The notes beneath the pieces are model-generated. The model saw only the letters and a list, made by a program, of their open reading frames with translations. It was not told the DNA's origin and did not search any database. A stretch of 64,000 nt of DNA from the NCBI RefSeq assembly GCF_965230805.1, contig NZ_OZ246019.1, forward strand, positions 1,612,001 to 1,676,000, read 5' to 3'. Below, piece after piece: positions 27,535 to 41,072 of the stretch; the first letter of the stretch is position 1; each line of letters begins with the position of its first letter. A program made the translations under genes and the position numbers. The stretch is from Marinifilum sp965230805 (GTDB taxonomy: Bacteria; Bacteroidota; Bacteroidia; Bacteroidales; Marinifilaceae).

Positions 27535-28019
27535 TATTTTCCTAAAGCATTTCTTAAATACGACAAAGCGTGTGTCATTCTTTTCTCCACTGCTTTTACG
27601 CTTAATTCCAGTCTGTCTGCAATTTCTTGATATTTTAAGCCTTCGTTACGACTCATTAAAAATACAGTTCGCTGTTTTTCCGATAAGCTGCTAAGAGCCA
27701 ATTCGTATTTGTTTTTTAACTCTTCGTATTGCATTTGATCTTCCGGCGAATAATTATCGATTGAAGGTCCCAGTTTAGCCAAATATTTCTGTGCTACCTT
27801 ATCTCTTCGGTATTTGCTGATAAAAATGTCGCTTGCAATTTTATACAATAACGATTTATTAGGCTTCTCGTCGTAGGATAAATTTTTCTCCCACACTTTC
27901 ATAAAGCTTTCCTGAGCAATGTCAGTTGCTAATTCTTCATCACCCGAACGATAATAAATATAGTTTCGAATGCTGTCGAAGTGCTTGTCAAATAAGATTT
28001 TAAATTCTTCTTGTGTCAA
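27534..28019 (-). CDS. ECF-subfamily RNA polymerase sigma factor
   Basis: 161 residues with sigma region 2 (YYRSGDEELATDIAQESFMKVWE) and region 4 (LSSLSEKQRTVFLMSRNEGLKYQEIADRL). Directs polymerase to its own regulon, presumably including the adjacent receptor. Start is TTG at 28019 because no in-frame ATG lies nearby. It lies 110 bases after an unrelated lipoprotein gene, with a hairpin in between, so it may have its own promoter. Confidence 0.92.
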   Translation of the reverse strand: MTQEEFKILFDKHFDSIRNYIYYRSGDEELATDIAQESFMKVWEKNLSYDEKPNKSLLYKIASDIFISKYRRDKVAQKYLAKLGPSIDNYSPEDQMQYEELKNKYELALSSLSEKQRTVFLMSRNEGLKYQEIADRLELSVKAVEKRMTHALSYLRNALGK

Positions 28020-28066
28020 GGCCAGAGGATTGATTTGAATAAAAATAATGGTTTTTGTGCTATTTT

Positions 28067-28102
28067 AGGGTGCAGAGCGATAATTATCTTATTCTGCACC
28101 CT
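28067..28102 (+). terminator. Hairpin between lipoprotein and sigma-factor genes
   Basis: Perfect 10-base arms AGGGTGCAGA / TCTGCACCCT around a 16-base loop. The T run (CTTTTTG) lies on the plus strand, opposite to both flanking genes; on the minus strand no T tract follows. It may be an attenuator or a regulator of readthrough rather than a simple terminator. Confidence 0.4.
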
Positions 28103-28129
28103 TTTTGCATTTGTCACCTGATTATTTTC

Positions 28130-29074
28130 TTATTTCTTTCTGTGTCTTTTGTGTTTGCCAATTTCCACTTCATTGGTAACTTTTTCATCATTTTCATCAA
28201 TGTAGGTGTAAGTAGCTATATTGTCACATGTTCCATCACCGTAATCAAACCATGCAAATTCTTCACCGTTTTGCGAGTAGATTACCCTACCTTCAACAAT
28301 TAGTCTGCAAGTGCCAATTCTGATTAACGGATTCTCTTCATCTATTTCTTTGGTGTATTCATTCTCCTCGGTATCAACACAAGTTACTTTACCTGTGATT
28401 CGTACTTTATCGTCCTCTAAATTCCACCTGGTATCCAAGCCCGCAATCCATTCTCTTGTTCTTTCAGCCACGCGGCTTAGTTCTGTGCCATCAGGATATG
28501 TAAAAGTGATTTCGCTTGTGATTTCCCATTTTCGGGTTTCGCCTTCTTCTTTTGTGAACTCAATTCTCTTTTCACCTTCAATTTCTACCGAATCAATCGT
28601 AAGATCCAACTCTATTTCCCGAACAGCTTCATCAGTCCAGGGAGCTGCGGTCATTACAATTTCAATTTCGCCATCAATAATTTTTCCGTTGTACAGTTCT
28701 GTCGAATCATATTCAACTTTAATGGTCATTGGGAATCTTCCTTCATCGCCAAATTCAATTGTAATTTCCGGCATTTTTTCACTCTTGTAGCGTTTCCACT
28801 CACGAGCAAAATTACCATAAAAATTGCGTGTTCCTTGTTTCGTACTCGAAGTAGGCCCGGAATATTCACTTTCCATAAAAGAGAATAAATCAACCTCGTA
28901 ATCGGCTACTTCCATCACAGCCTCAGATGCTTCTTCGGTAGAAACTACGGTTTCAATATCGTTATTCAGAACTATTTGTTCTTCTGGTTTAATTTCTTCA
29001 ACATCATCATGATTGTCGCAAGAGAAAAAAGATACTGCCAATCCGGCCAATAATATAAATGATAATTTTTTCAT
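28130..29074 (-). CDS. Predicted lipoprotein of unknown function
   Basis: 314 residues. The signal peptide ends in a lipobox, VSFFSC, with lipidated Cys at residue 19 followed by Asp-Asn-His-Asp. The mature protein is acidic and beta-rich, with repeated short Glu/Thr strands (WEITSEITFTYPDGTELSRV, GKVTCVDTEENEYTKEI); the end is a basic HKRHRKK tail. Four or more Cys residues could form disulfides. No family recognised. It lies upstream of the ECF-sigma cassette on the same strand but a hairpin separates them. Confidence 0.8.
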   Translation of the reverse strand: MKKLSFILLAGLAVSFFSCDNHDDVEEIKPEEQIVLNNDIETVVSTEEASEAVMEVADYEVDLFSFMESEYSGPTSSTKQGTRNFYGNFAREWKRYKSEKMPEITIEFGDEGRFPMTIKVEYDSTELYNGKIIDGEIEIVMTAAPWTDEAVREIELDLTIDSVEIEGEKRIEFTKEEGETRKWEITSEITFTYPDGTELSRVAERTREWIAGLDTRWNLEDDKVRITGKVTCVDTEENEYTKEIDEENPLIRIGTCRLIVEGRVIYSQNGEEFAWFDYGDGTCDNIATYTYIDENDEKVTNEVEIGKHKRHRKK

Positions 29075-29376
29075 GATTGTAAATTGTTATATTTTATTTT
29101 TTCTGTCTTTTTGAGCTCATTTACTTCTGAACCGAGATTGTAGAATAATACCCTACAAAAAAGTTTTATTTTCCTTATATAGCACGCATAATTAAAAGAA
29201 TTATTAAACCTACATGCTAATGATTATTTTGATCTTGTAGAGTGAATCCGACAAATAAAAGAAAAATAGAACATATAATAATAGCAAGCATAACAATCAT
29301 TACATTCTTGGATATGGTTCAGTAAAAATGTAAGTTTACCTCTTGTTTATTAACATTAATCATCTACTTGGATTTT
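29075..29376. other. Divergent promoter region, no gene seen
   Basis: Separates the lipoprotein (-) from the DUF5686-like gene (+). AT-rich; no convincing TAnnTTTG pair was found on either strand. Confidence 0.4.
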
Positions 29377-31308
29377 ATGAGACGAATTTTGTTTGCGATT
29401 ATTATAGCAATTATCCCTTCAACCCTTTTGGCACAAAAAACAATTACAGGAAGCATTACCGACAAAAACCGCAATCCAATTGCAGGCAGCTCAATCTTTA
29501 TAAAAGATTCTTACTTAGGAAGCATTTCAAATCGAGATGGGATGTTCTCCATTACAATCCCTCAAAAAATACAGTCTGGTATATTGTGTATTTCGTGCAT
29601 CGGCTATCAAAAGAAAGAAATCCTTATCGATGCCATAAAATCTCCTATTAAAATTAGCTTACAAAAAGACACCTGTAATTTGGCAGAAGTATTAGTAATG
29701 CCAAAAGACACCTTACTTGCCTTACTTCGCCAGGCTTATGGAAAAATCAAAGACAATTATCCTGATTTTGATACCAGGATGAAAGGTTTTTATAGAGAAT
29801 CATACTTAATGCCAGAAACAAATGAATATCTTTATTTTGGCGAGGCAATCTTAGATATATTCAAAACGGCATATTCGAATTCTTCACCGGGACAGGTGAA
29901 ATTGGTGAAGAGTAGAATGAATAAACACCCTTTATATCATCAATATAGTTCTGTTATGTGGTATGGGGGCTTGCATTTTCCATTAAATTCTGATGATGTT
30001 AAACGTCAAGTTTCTTATTTCACGCCTAAAGGTTTTAAGAAATATGACTACACAATCTATAAAGACAAACTAGAGAACCAACCAGTTTACCGAATTGAGT
30101 TTAAACCTAAAGAGAATCAAAAGGCGAGTTATAAAGGCAAATTTTATCTTGACATAAATTCATTAGCGTATTTGTATAGTGAATGTGAATTTTCTGATTA
30201 TGGCTTTAAAAAAAGAAACAGATATTTAGCATTGAAAGGCTTAAAGGTTAAACAAAGAAAAGAGAAACTTAAGTACAAGTTTTGGAATGGGAAGTATTAT
30301 CTTTCCTATATCTCAAGTGAAGAAAAACTTTATGACAATAAAACTCAATCTGATTTAATTCATTTTAACGAATACCTCACAACTAAAATTAGTTCAGAGA
30401 ATGTTGAACCAATTCTTTTTAAAGATCAGGTGGAGTTAAGAGATGTGTTTTATGTGAAGGCGAAAAAATATTCTGAATCTGAATGGAAAAACCAAACAAA
30501 CATTGTGCCTGATAGCTCCTTAAACAAATTAATAGAATACAGTTCTCAAGAGGCTAACCAGCTTTTAACTAAGAAGCATTCTTTACCAAAAGGATATAAG
30601 TTTAAGCAGAAATTGATTGAAATCATTACCCGAATGTATTTCGACATTGATTTCGAAATAAAACCCACTTCCGAAATTACTAATGCTAGTATTTTGTATG
30701 CACCTACCTCAAATCAGAGCTTTAGCAATATTAATATAAAAGAAAAACGAACTTATTCCTATGGAATGAAAATGGGCTACAAATTGCATCCTTATTTTGA
30801 TGTCAATTTTAGACAGCAAGAAAACATTGGTAGAAATCTATCTGAACTCAAATCATTGGGAATTGCCTACGAAACTCCAATCATCAACAGGGGAAATCAA
30901 TTGTTCCTGATGTGTGGGGTTAATTATTTCTTTTCCCGGAATGGCAACCATATAGACGATTTTAAATCTTCGCATACATTTAAGGGCGGAGGCAAAAAGA
31001 TAAGAGCTGATAAAATAGGCTTATACATAGGAAAGAAAAAACAAGGTGTTTCGTTTGATTTGGGATTAAGAACAAAACTTAGCGGATTGTATAGTGTGTT
31101 TGTTATGGCAGGTTACCAGTTTAATACCGAGGAACGTGACCGATTGTTCATTAAAGAAAAATCAGGTTTCTTTTTAACTCGTAAAACAACAGATATTTCT
31201 TTAAGCGATTCTTCAATTCAATATTTCGAAAATGGAGTACAAACCACCAAAACCAGTTTCGATACCGATGATTTTTATTTGAAAGCAGGAATACGATTTG
31301 CATTTTAA
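29377..31308 (+). CDS. DUF5686-like outer-membrane protein with carboxypeptidase-regulatory domain
   Basis: 643 residues from ATG 29377 (MRRILFAIIIAIIPSTLLAQ, signal peptide). A CarboxypepD_reg-like beta domain follows (TGSITDKNRNPIAGSSIFIK, SCIGYQKKEI), then a long region with Lys/Tyr-rich strands and a C-terminal run of alternating hydrophobic strands ending in an aromatic residue (AGIRFAF), typical of outer-membrane barrels. Related Bacteroidota proteins have no settled function. TTG 29368 would add three residues. Single gene with a hairpin terminator after it. Confidence 0.82.
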   Translation: MRRILFAIIIAIIPSTLLAQKTITGSITDKNRNPIAGSSIFIKDSYLGSISNRDGMFSITIPQKIQSGILCISCIGYQKKEILIDAIKSPIKISLQKDTCNLAEVLVMPKDTLLALLRQAYGKIKDNYPDFDTRMKGFYRESYLMPETNEYLYFGEAILDIFKTAYSNSSPGQVKLVKSRMNKHPLYHQYSSVMWYGGLHFPLNSDDVKRQVSYFTPKGFKKYDYTIYKDKLENQPVYRIEFKPKENQKASYKGKFYLDINSLAYLYSECEFSDYGFKKRNRYLALKGLKVKQRKEKLKYKFWNGKYYLSYISSEEKLYDNKTQSDLIHFNEYLTTKISSENVEPILFKDQVELRDVFYVKAKKYSESEWKNQTNIVPDSSLNKLIEYSSQEANQLLTKKHSLPKGYKFKQKLIEIITRMYFDIDFEIKPTSEITNASILYAPTSNQSFSNINIKEKRTYSYGMKMGYKLHPYFDVNFRQQENIGRNLSELKSLGIAYETPIINRGNQLFLMCGVNYFFSRNGNHIDDFKSSHTFKGGGKKIRADKIGLYIGKKKQGVSFDLGLRTKLSGLYSVFVMAGYQFNTEERDRLFIKEKSGFFLTRKTTDISLSDSSIQYFENGVQTTKTSFDTDDFYLKAGIRFAF

Positions 31309-31310
31309 TG

Positions 31311-31338
31311 AATTACAAGAGTGTAGAATCTTGTAATT
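31311..31338 (+). terminator. Hairpin terminator of the DUF5686-like gene
   Basis: Perfect 10-base arms AATTACAAGA / TCTTGTAATT, loop of eight. T tract after it is broken. Confidence 0.6.
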
Positions 31339-31604
31339 TGATAGTCTTGTTTTTAATAGATAAAATATGCAACCAAAAATGAATAAGGCATTATCAATTA
31401 TGTAATTGTTGATGAATGTAATTGGTTTAGGCATTATGCTGCTAAAACTTTACTTGATTGAAGATTTGCCGATAATATTAGGAATTCTTTTTATTACAAT
31501 GGGAGCTTCTTTAACGTGAGTTCCATGAATCTGTATCTCATAAAAAAAGCTAAGGTTAAAGGAGTTTGAGTTATTTTCTCATCAATGAGTTTTGAGAAAA
31601 GAAT
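31339..31604. other. Intergenic; remnant of a repeat end
   Basis: No gene. Contains TAACGTGAGTTCC at 31512-31524, which matches the left end of the inverted-repeat element described at 35012-35268; the remainder is AT-rich. Confidence 0.45.
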
Positions 31605-31636
31605 GTAAAAAAAGGACCCCAACCTGTGGCGTCCTT
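31605..31636 (-). terminator. Terminator of the DUF6261-like gene
   Basis: AAGGAC (31612-31617) pairs with GTCCTT (31631-31636); on the minus strand the stem is followed by a T run (31607-31613). Confidence 0.65.
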
Positions 31637-31666
31637 CTCAAACTTAAATGTCCAAAAAACGATAGA

Positions 31667-32413
31667 CTATTCCTGAAGCGTAGTTTCTTCTTCCTCTTTT
31701 GCGTTTTCGCGTCTGGTTTTGCGTGCTGCAATTCGGGAATTAATGTCTTTTATTACTTCGTTTATTTCGGCAGCTATATCATCATATTCTGTTTTTTCGG
31801 TCATATCTTTCATTACTGATAAAAATTGATCGAGCGATTCAATGGCCTTGCGAACTTCTTTGGCTGCTTTTGCCCCTTCAGCATTTGGCTTTTCAGCCTC
31901 TTCCTTGTTTTTTTCTTCTTCTTTGGCAATAAAATCTTGCTGAGAAGTTTTAAGGAATGCATAATGATTATCGGCGCCAATGCCAGTAATGGCTGCTTTT
32001 AATTCTTCATTAGAATCAACTTTATTGAAAAAATTAATCATGCTAGCTGTCTGATCCTGATAACCCATGTCGTAAATTCGCATTTCAGGTGAACGAACTA
32101 CAGTTACCAATTTTTCTGCATGTGCACGTATTTCAACATCCTCATTATACGATTGCGAAATAACAAAGTACATAAAACACTTCCATCCGTTATCTCTTCT
32201 GAGATCCTTAGCAGCAAGTTCACTGGTTCGCAAACTGCCTTGAGAGATTTTAAGGTTATCTTCCAAATTGTTTAAAGCAAGATTAACTTTGGATTTGGGC
32301 TTGACTAACTGGAGTTCTGTTTCGTCGTATTTACCCAAAATGTTCGATGCTTTCGATCCTAATAATAGATAGTCTGTCAAATGCATCTTGTGAAACTTAA
32401 TAGAGTAAAACAT
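31667..32413 (-). CDS. DUF6261-like protein
   Basis: 248 residues, soluble, no signal peptide. The helical N-terminal half (MHLTDYLLLGSKASNILGKY, LSLNNLED-like LALNNLEDNLKISQGSLRTSELAAKDLRRD) leads to a middle repeat and a highly charged Glu/Lys/Ala coiled-coil end. Matches the pattern of the Bacteroidota family DUF6261, which has no known role. Start could be ATG 32413 or MHLT nine codons later. Stand-alone, with a terminator at 31605. Confidence 0.7.
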   Translation of the reverse strand: MFYSIKFHKMHLTDYLLLGSKASNILGKYDETELQLVKPKSKVNLALNNLEDNLKISQGSLRTSELAAKDLRRDNGWKCFMYFVISQSYNEDVEIRAHAEKLVTVVRSPEMRIYDMGYQDQTASMINFFNKVDSNEELKAAITGIGADNHYAFLKTSQQDFIAKEEEKNKEEAEKPNAEGAKAAKEVRKAIESLDQFLSVMKDMTEKTEYDDIAAEINEVIKDINSRIAARKTRRENAKEEEETTLQE

Positions 32414-32624
32414 ATTTTTAAAATTTAAGATGTAGGATTAATTTTATTTAAAATTCAATGAAGTTATGAATAAAGAATTTATTCAGCAATTAAAATATGA
32501 TAAAAATAAGTTCATATGATCAGTGGTTTATCTATTTTTCTTTTGAAAAAGCTTGTAATAGTGTGGAAAGAAGCTTATTTAGACTTAATTTAAAAGAGAG
32601 ATGTTTGTTTTATTGATCTATAAT
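32414..32624. other. Intergenic, no gene seen
   Basis: AT-rich leader of the DUF6261-like gene. No additional structure identified. Confidence 0.4.
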
Positions 32625-32645
32625 AACGTGAGTTCGACGTAAAAT
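32625..32645 (+). repeat. Solo copy of the AACGTGAGTTCGACG repeat end
   Basis: AACGTGAGTTCGACGTAAAA matches the ends of the element at 35012-35268 (AACGTGAGTTCGAGGTAAAA on its left, reverse complement on its right). No partner end was found nearby. Confidence 0.6.
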
Positions 32646-32686
32646 AATGCTTGTTCAGAATATGTAGTTTACCAATTAAATGGGTA

Positions 32687-32963
32687 TTCCGAAGAAGCAA
32701 GGAGGTAAATCTACCTGTAAAAATGCTTCCTTGGAGTTCCGGACTACCATTTTAACGCTTTAAATAGGGAGTTCGGAAAACCAAGAGGGCATTTCAAGGC
32801 TTCAATAAGGTATAAAGGTTTTCGGATTGTGCCACTTTACGTATAGAAATGCTGTTCCGGAGAACCAATGACGCACAACTACCTGTGAAAATACTTCCTT
32901 GGAGTTCGGGAATACCATTTTTACCTTTTGAATTGGATATTCGGTAAACCAATGGGCCATTTC
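32687..32963 (+). repeat. Degenerate ~84-bp tandem repeat, about 3.5 copies
   Basis: Related blocks begin at 32687, 32772, 32855 and 32940 (spacing 85, 83, 85). The motif is TTCGGnnAACCAAnngggcA with CTTCCTTGGAGTTC in blocks one and three; blocks one and three are most alike (offset 168). No frame stays open through all units, so it is non-coding. Origin unknown. Confidence 0.75.
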
Positions 32964-33011
32964 TTCAGGACGATTTAACCTTTTAACATACCAAAATTCC
33001 AAGGATTTGAA

Positions 33012-33019
33012 TATCTTTG
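33012..33019 (+). promoter_or_regulatory. -7 element of the lepA promoter
   Basis: TATCTTTG matches TAnnTTTG, 107 bases before lepA. No -33 box of the usual type. Confidence 0.4.
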
Positions 33020-33072
33020 CGGATTCAATTAGGAATTTATAATTACCAATTGCGAATAGTACAGAAAAGCTT

Positions 33073-33121
33073 TCGTAATTTGTGATATACAATTCGTAAT
33101 TTCTAATTCGTAATTCGTAAT
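33073..33121 (+). repeat. Heptamer array in the lepA leader
   Basis: Seven successive 7-base units, four exact TCGTAAT (33073, 33094, 33108, 33115) and three variants (TTGTGAT, ATACAAT, TTCTAAT), all in register. Ends six bases before the lepA ATG. Confidence 0.8.
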
Positions 33122-33126
33122 TGACA

Positions 33127-34914
33127 ATGAAGAACATTCGAAATTTTTGCATCATAGCCCACATCGACCATGGTAAATCTACCCTGGCCGATCGTTTACT
33201 TGACGTTACCAACACCATTACCGACCGCCAAAAGCAGGCGCAGGTACTAGATGATATGGATTTGGAACGCGAGCGTGGGATTACCATCAAGAGTCATGCC
33301 ATTCAGATGGATTACCAGAGAAATGGCGAAAAGTATACCTTAAACCTGATTGACACACCAGGTCACGTTGATTTCTCTTACGAGGTGTCAAGATCGATTG
33401 CTGCCTGCGAGGGAGCATTGTTGATTGTTGATGCTACCCAGGGAATTCAGGCACAAACCATATCCAATCTTTATTTGGCTATCGAAAATGATTTGGAAAT
33501 TATTCCGGTCTTGAACAAGATTGACTTGCCAAATGCGAATCCTGAGGATGTGAAGGATCAGATTTTGGATTTGTTGGGATGCGACGAGAGCGAGATTTTG
33601 GCAGCTAGTGGAAAAACCGGTGAGGGGGTTCCTGATATTTTGGAAGCCATTGCTGAGCGTGTTCCTGCTCCGGAGGGAAATCCTGATGCACCATTGCAAG
33701 CTTTGATTTTCGATTCGGAATACAATTCGTTCCGTGGTATCATTACCTACATTCGTATTTTGAATGGTGAAATCAGCAAAGGTGATTTGGTAAAATTCGT
33801 AAATACCGAGAAGGAATACCAGGCCGATGAAATTGGTGTGCTACGTTTGACTCAGGAACCAAGAAAGGTTCTGAAAACTGGTGACGTAGGTTATATCATT
33901 TCGGGTATCAAAACATCAACCGAAGTTAAGGTTGGTGATACCATTACGCATAAAGCCAATCCTTGCGATGCTGCCATTGAAGGATTCGAGGAGGTAAAAC
34001 CAATGGTGTTTGCCGGGGTTTACCCGATTGATTCGGAAGATTATGAAGACCTACGTGCAGCTATGGAGAAATTGAAGCTGAATGATGCTTCTTTGACTTT
34101 TGAGCCTGAATCATCCTTGGCACTTGGTTTTGGTTTCCGTTGTGGATTTTTAGGACTGCTACACATGGAAATTGTACAGGAGCGTTTGGATCGAGAGTTC
34201 GATATGAACGTGATTACTACGGTTCCTAACGTATCGTATATTGCACATACCAAAAAAGGTGAAGAGTTTGAGATGCACAACCCTTCCGATATGCCGGATC
34301 CGAATGCTTTGGATTTTATCGAGGAACCATTTATTCGAGCTCAGATTATCTCCAAATCGGAGTTTGTTGGTCCTTTGATGACTCTTTGTATGAGCAAGCG
34401 TGGTATCATGACCAACCAGCAATATTTGACCAGCGACAGGGTAGAGCTTACTTACGAAATGCCATTGGGCGAAATTGTATTCGATTTCTACGATAAGTTG
34501 AAGAGCATCTCGAAAGGTTATGCCTCCTTCGATTATTTCCAGATCGGTTTTAAACCTGCCAAATTGGTGAAGCTTGATATCTTACTGAATGGTGAAGGGG
34601 TTGATGCCCTTTCAACTTTGATTCACTTCGATAATGCACAGACTTTTGGACGCCGTATGTGTGAGAAGTTGAAAGAACTGATTCCAAGACAGCAGTTTGA
34701 TATTGCCATTCAAGGAGCCATTGGGGCTAAAATTATTTCTCGTGAAACCGTTAAGGCTGTTCGTAAAGATGTAACCGCAAAATGTTATGGTGGTGATATC
34801 ACGCGTAAGCGTAAACTTTTGGAAAAACAGAAGAAAGGGAAGAAGCGAATGAAACAGGTAGGTAATGTTGAAGTACCACAGAAAGCTTTCCTTGCGGTTC
34901 TAAAACTAGACTAA
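33127..34914 (+). CDS. lepA: Elongation factor 4 (back-translocating GTPase LepA)
   Basis: 595-residue translational GTPase acting on ribosomes. GTP-binding motifs: AHIDHGKSTLADRLL, DTPGHVDFSYEV and NKIDLP; C-terminal LepA-specific domain with YGGDITRKRKLLEKQKKGKKRMK. Start ATG 33127 (MKNIRNFCIIAH); TTG 33121 would add two residues. A leader of about 107 bases carries a heptamer array. Monocistronic, with a terminator 42 bases beyond the stop. Confidence 0.98.
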   Translation: MKNIRNFCIIAHIDHGKSTLADRLLDVTNTITDRQKQAQVLDDMDLERERGITIKSHAIQMDYQRNGEKYTLNLIDTPGHVDFSYEVSRSIAACEGALLIVDATQGIQAQTISNLYLAIENDLEIIPVLNKIDLPNANPEDVKDQILDLLGCDESEILAASGKTGEGVPDILEAIAERVPAPEGNPDAPLQALIFDSEYNSFRGIITYIRILNGEISKGDLVKFVNTEKEYQADEIGVLRLTQEPRKVLKTGDVGYIISGIKTSTEVKVGDTITHKANPCDAAIEGFEEVKPMVFAGVYPIDSEDYEDLRAAMEKLKLNDASLTFEPESSLALGFGFRCGFLGLLHMEIVQERLDREFDMNVITTVPNVSYIAHTKKGEEFEMHNPSDMPDPNALDFIEEPFIRAQIISKSEFVGPLMTLCMSKRGIMTNQQYLTSDRVELTYEMPLGEIVFDFYDKLKSISKGYASFDYFQIGFKPAKLVKLDILLNGEGVDALSTLIHFDNAQTFGRRMCEKLKELIPRQQFDIAIQGAIGAKIISRETVKAVRKDVTAKCYGGDITRKRKLLEKQKKGKKRMKQVGNVEVPQKAFLAVLKLD

Positions 34915-34956
34915 GTATGAGAGGTATTAGCTAAATGCTTTCCTATAAAATATATA

Positions 34957-34987
34957 AGCTGCCCGATTTTTCGGGTGGCTTTTTTTG
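34957..34987 (+). terminator. Terminator after lepA
   Basis: A 10-bp stem AGCTGCCCGA / TCGGGTGGCT (two G-U pairs) followed by TTTTTT. Confidence 0.85.
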
Positions 34988-35011
34988 TGGATTAGATTCT
35001 ACATGCCAATA

Positions 35012-35268
35012 AACGTGAGTTCGAGGTAAAATTCGTTCACAGTTTGATCTGATTTTGAGTAGAAATTTTCGAAGGAATATCGGGATATTTCAAGAAGATT
35101 TGAGGAAATTTATGCCAAAAGCAGGCAAACACATAATGGAAAGTTCTCTTTACAACATCTTCACATTAAAAATTCCTCAAAATAGCACGCTATTCTTTCC
35201 AAATTTTTAATGCAAATCTATCCCAAATAGAACTTTCTGTGGATAGAATGTTACGTCGAACTCACGTT
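35012..35268. mobile_element. MITE-like element with 18-bp terminal inverted repeats
   Basis: 257 bp with no ORF. Left end AACGTGAGTTCGAGGTAA (35012-35029) and right end the reverse complement of AACGTGAGTTCGACGTAA (35251-35268), 17 of 18 positions matching. Inner inverted repeats (TTTGAGGAA / TTCCTCAAA, GGAAAGTTCT / AGAACTTTCT) make nested hairpins. No clear target duplication. Solo related ends occur at 31512 and 32625. No transposase is in the window. Confidence 0.6.
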
Positions 35269-35360
35269 AATAACCAACAGCTATTTTTAAGCTTTCTTTA
35301 ACTCTTTTTAGCTACAGCTAAACATCCTTTGTTTCAGTGATTCTATGAATTTGATGATAG

Positions 35361-35576
35361 ATCATTCAGGTCAAGTTTAAATGCAACTGCTATGAGACGA
35401 TTTTCACTCTTCCTGATGATATTCACTTTGGTTTTATTCAAAATGATCTACATGTTAAGGTTAAACTGATTGAAGAAAGTATCGATACAGTTTTTAATGA
35501 GCACAAAGATGATGTTTGGATTGAAAAGCATAAGGATTATGATGTTGAAGTATTGTTGAGAACAAGAATACAATAA
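35361..35576 (+). pseudogene. C-terminal remnant of an unknown gene
   Basis: An open frame of 71 codons without a plausible start, preceded by stops. It reads ...YETIFTLPDDIHFGFIQND...KDDVWIEKHKDYDVEVLLRTRIQ and ends TAA. Amino-acid use is protein-like (balanced charged and hydrophobic residues), suggesting a decayed gene lying between the MITE-like element and the rRNA operon. The parent family is not recognised. Confidence 0.4.
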
Positions 35577-35695
35577 AAAGGAAAAAGAAGTAGTTTCATT
35601 CTTCTGCCAATACCCTGCACTGCGGTATTCCAATACCTCGTACCGGGTTAGTCTAACACCTCATATCACCACATTAGCGTGCCTAAGTTTAATGC

Positions 35696-35737
35696 AAAAA
35701 AAAAAAGAGTCTCATTCCATCAGGAATAAGACTCTTT
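35696..35737 (-). terminator. Terminator of the rRNA operon
   Basis: On the minus strand AAAGAGTCTTATTCC pairs with GGAATGAGACTCTTT around a four-base loop, followed by a run of ten T. Confidence 0.92.
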
Positions 35738-35741
35738 AAAG

Positions 35742-35851
<110 letters not shown>

Positions 35852-35967
35852 AATCGTTGTTGACTTTTCATTGTTAATCATCTTTTTTGTGATTAACCGT
35901 CAATCTAATATCATAGACATATTGAAAATAAAGTAAAAATAACCGCCGTTCGATTCAGCGATTGACC

Positions 35968-38843
<2,876 letters not shown>

Positions 38844-38971
38844 TTTTGTGCCAATAAAAGTATTAAACTTTCATCTCGAAATCAATCGTTGTTTCTTTAC
38901 TTTGGTTACTTCTACTTTACTACTTTCAATATGTCAAAGAACTTTTAAAATACACCATTTTGTATCTTTCG

Positions 38972-39046
<75 letters not shown>

Positions 39047-39148
39047 TATTACGTTTCACTTATTTAATTAATAATGAATATTGTGTAATTAATAATTACA
39101 ACAGCTTTCCATTGTTAATTATTAATTGATAATTATTAATTAAACCTG

Positions 39149-39222
39149 TAGTCCTGCGCAGATTTGAACTGCGGACCCCTACATTATCAGTGTAGTGCTC
39201 TAACCAACTGAGCTACAGGACT
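39149..39222 (-). tRNA. tRNA-Ile (anticodon GAT)
   Basis: 74-nt cloverleaf in the 16S-23S spacer. Acceptor AGTCCTG / CAGGACT, anticodon stem CTACA/TGTAG with loop CTGATAA, anticodon GAT. The usual 5' G1 is A here, paired with T. Discriminator A; CCA not encoded. Confidence 0.96.
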
Positions 39223-39369
39223 AAATTAATAATCCATATGCTAGCGGTTAATCACCCTAACGCTATGGGTTATGGTATATTAAAATGAAAACAAGTAAAA
39301 AGTCAGGCAAAACAGAACAATACTCTGTCTTATCACCATAAACATTTTGTCGATATCCTGAATCTCCAG

Positions 39370-40896
<1,527 letters not shown>

Positions 40897-41072
40897 TAAA
40901 AGTTTTTATAAATTCTGTCTCATTCAGATTATCAAAGTTTAATGGTAATTTTTTATTGACAAGGTTGTATTCTTGTTTTTACCTAACTTCTTGTTTTCAA
41001 TATTTTCAAAGAACGTTCCGTTCTGCTTTTTTCCTTCTAAACCCCCTGAAAAATCAGGCGGAAAAGCGAGTG

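Noticed and set aside
32802..33290. A 162-codon minus-strand frame over the lepA start
   Set aside because: It crosses the repeats and the lepA coding start; its residues are repetitive and it runs antisense to lepA.
35448..35633. A 61-codon minus-strand frame opposite the gene remnant
   Set aside because: It is antisense to the remnant and has Phe/Asn/Ile-rich composition typical of AT-rich noncoding DNA.
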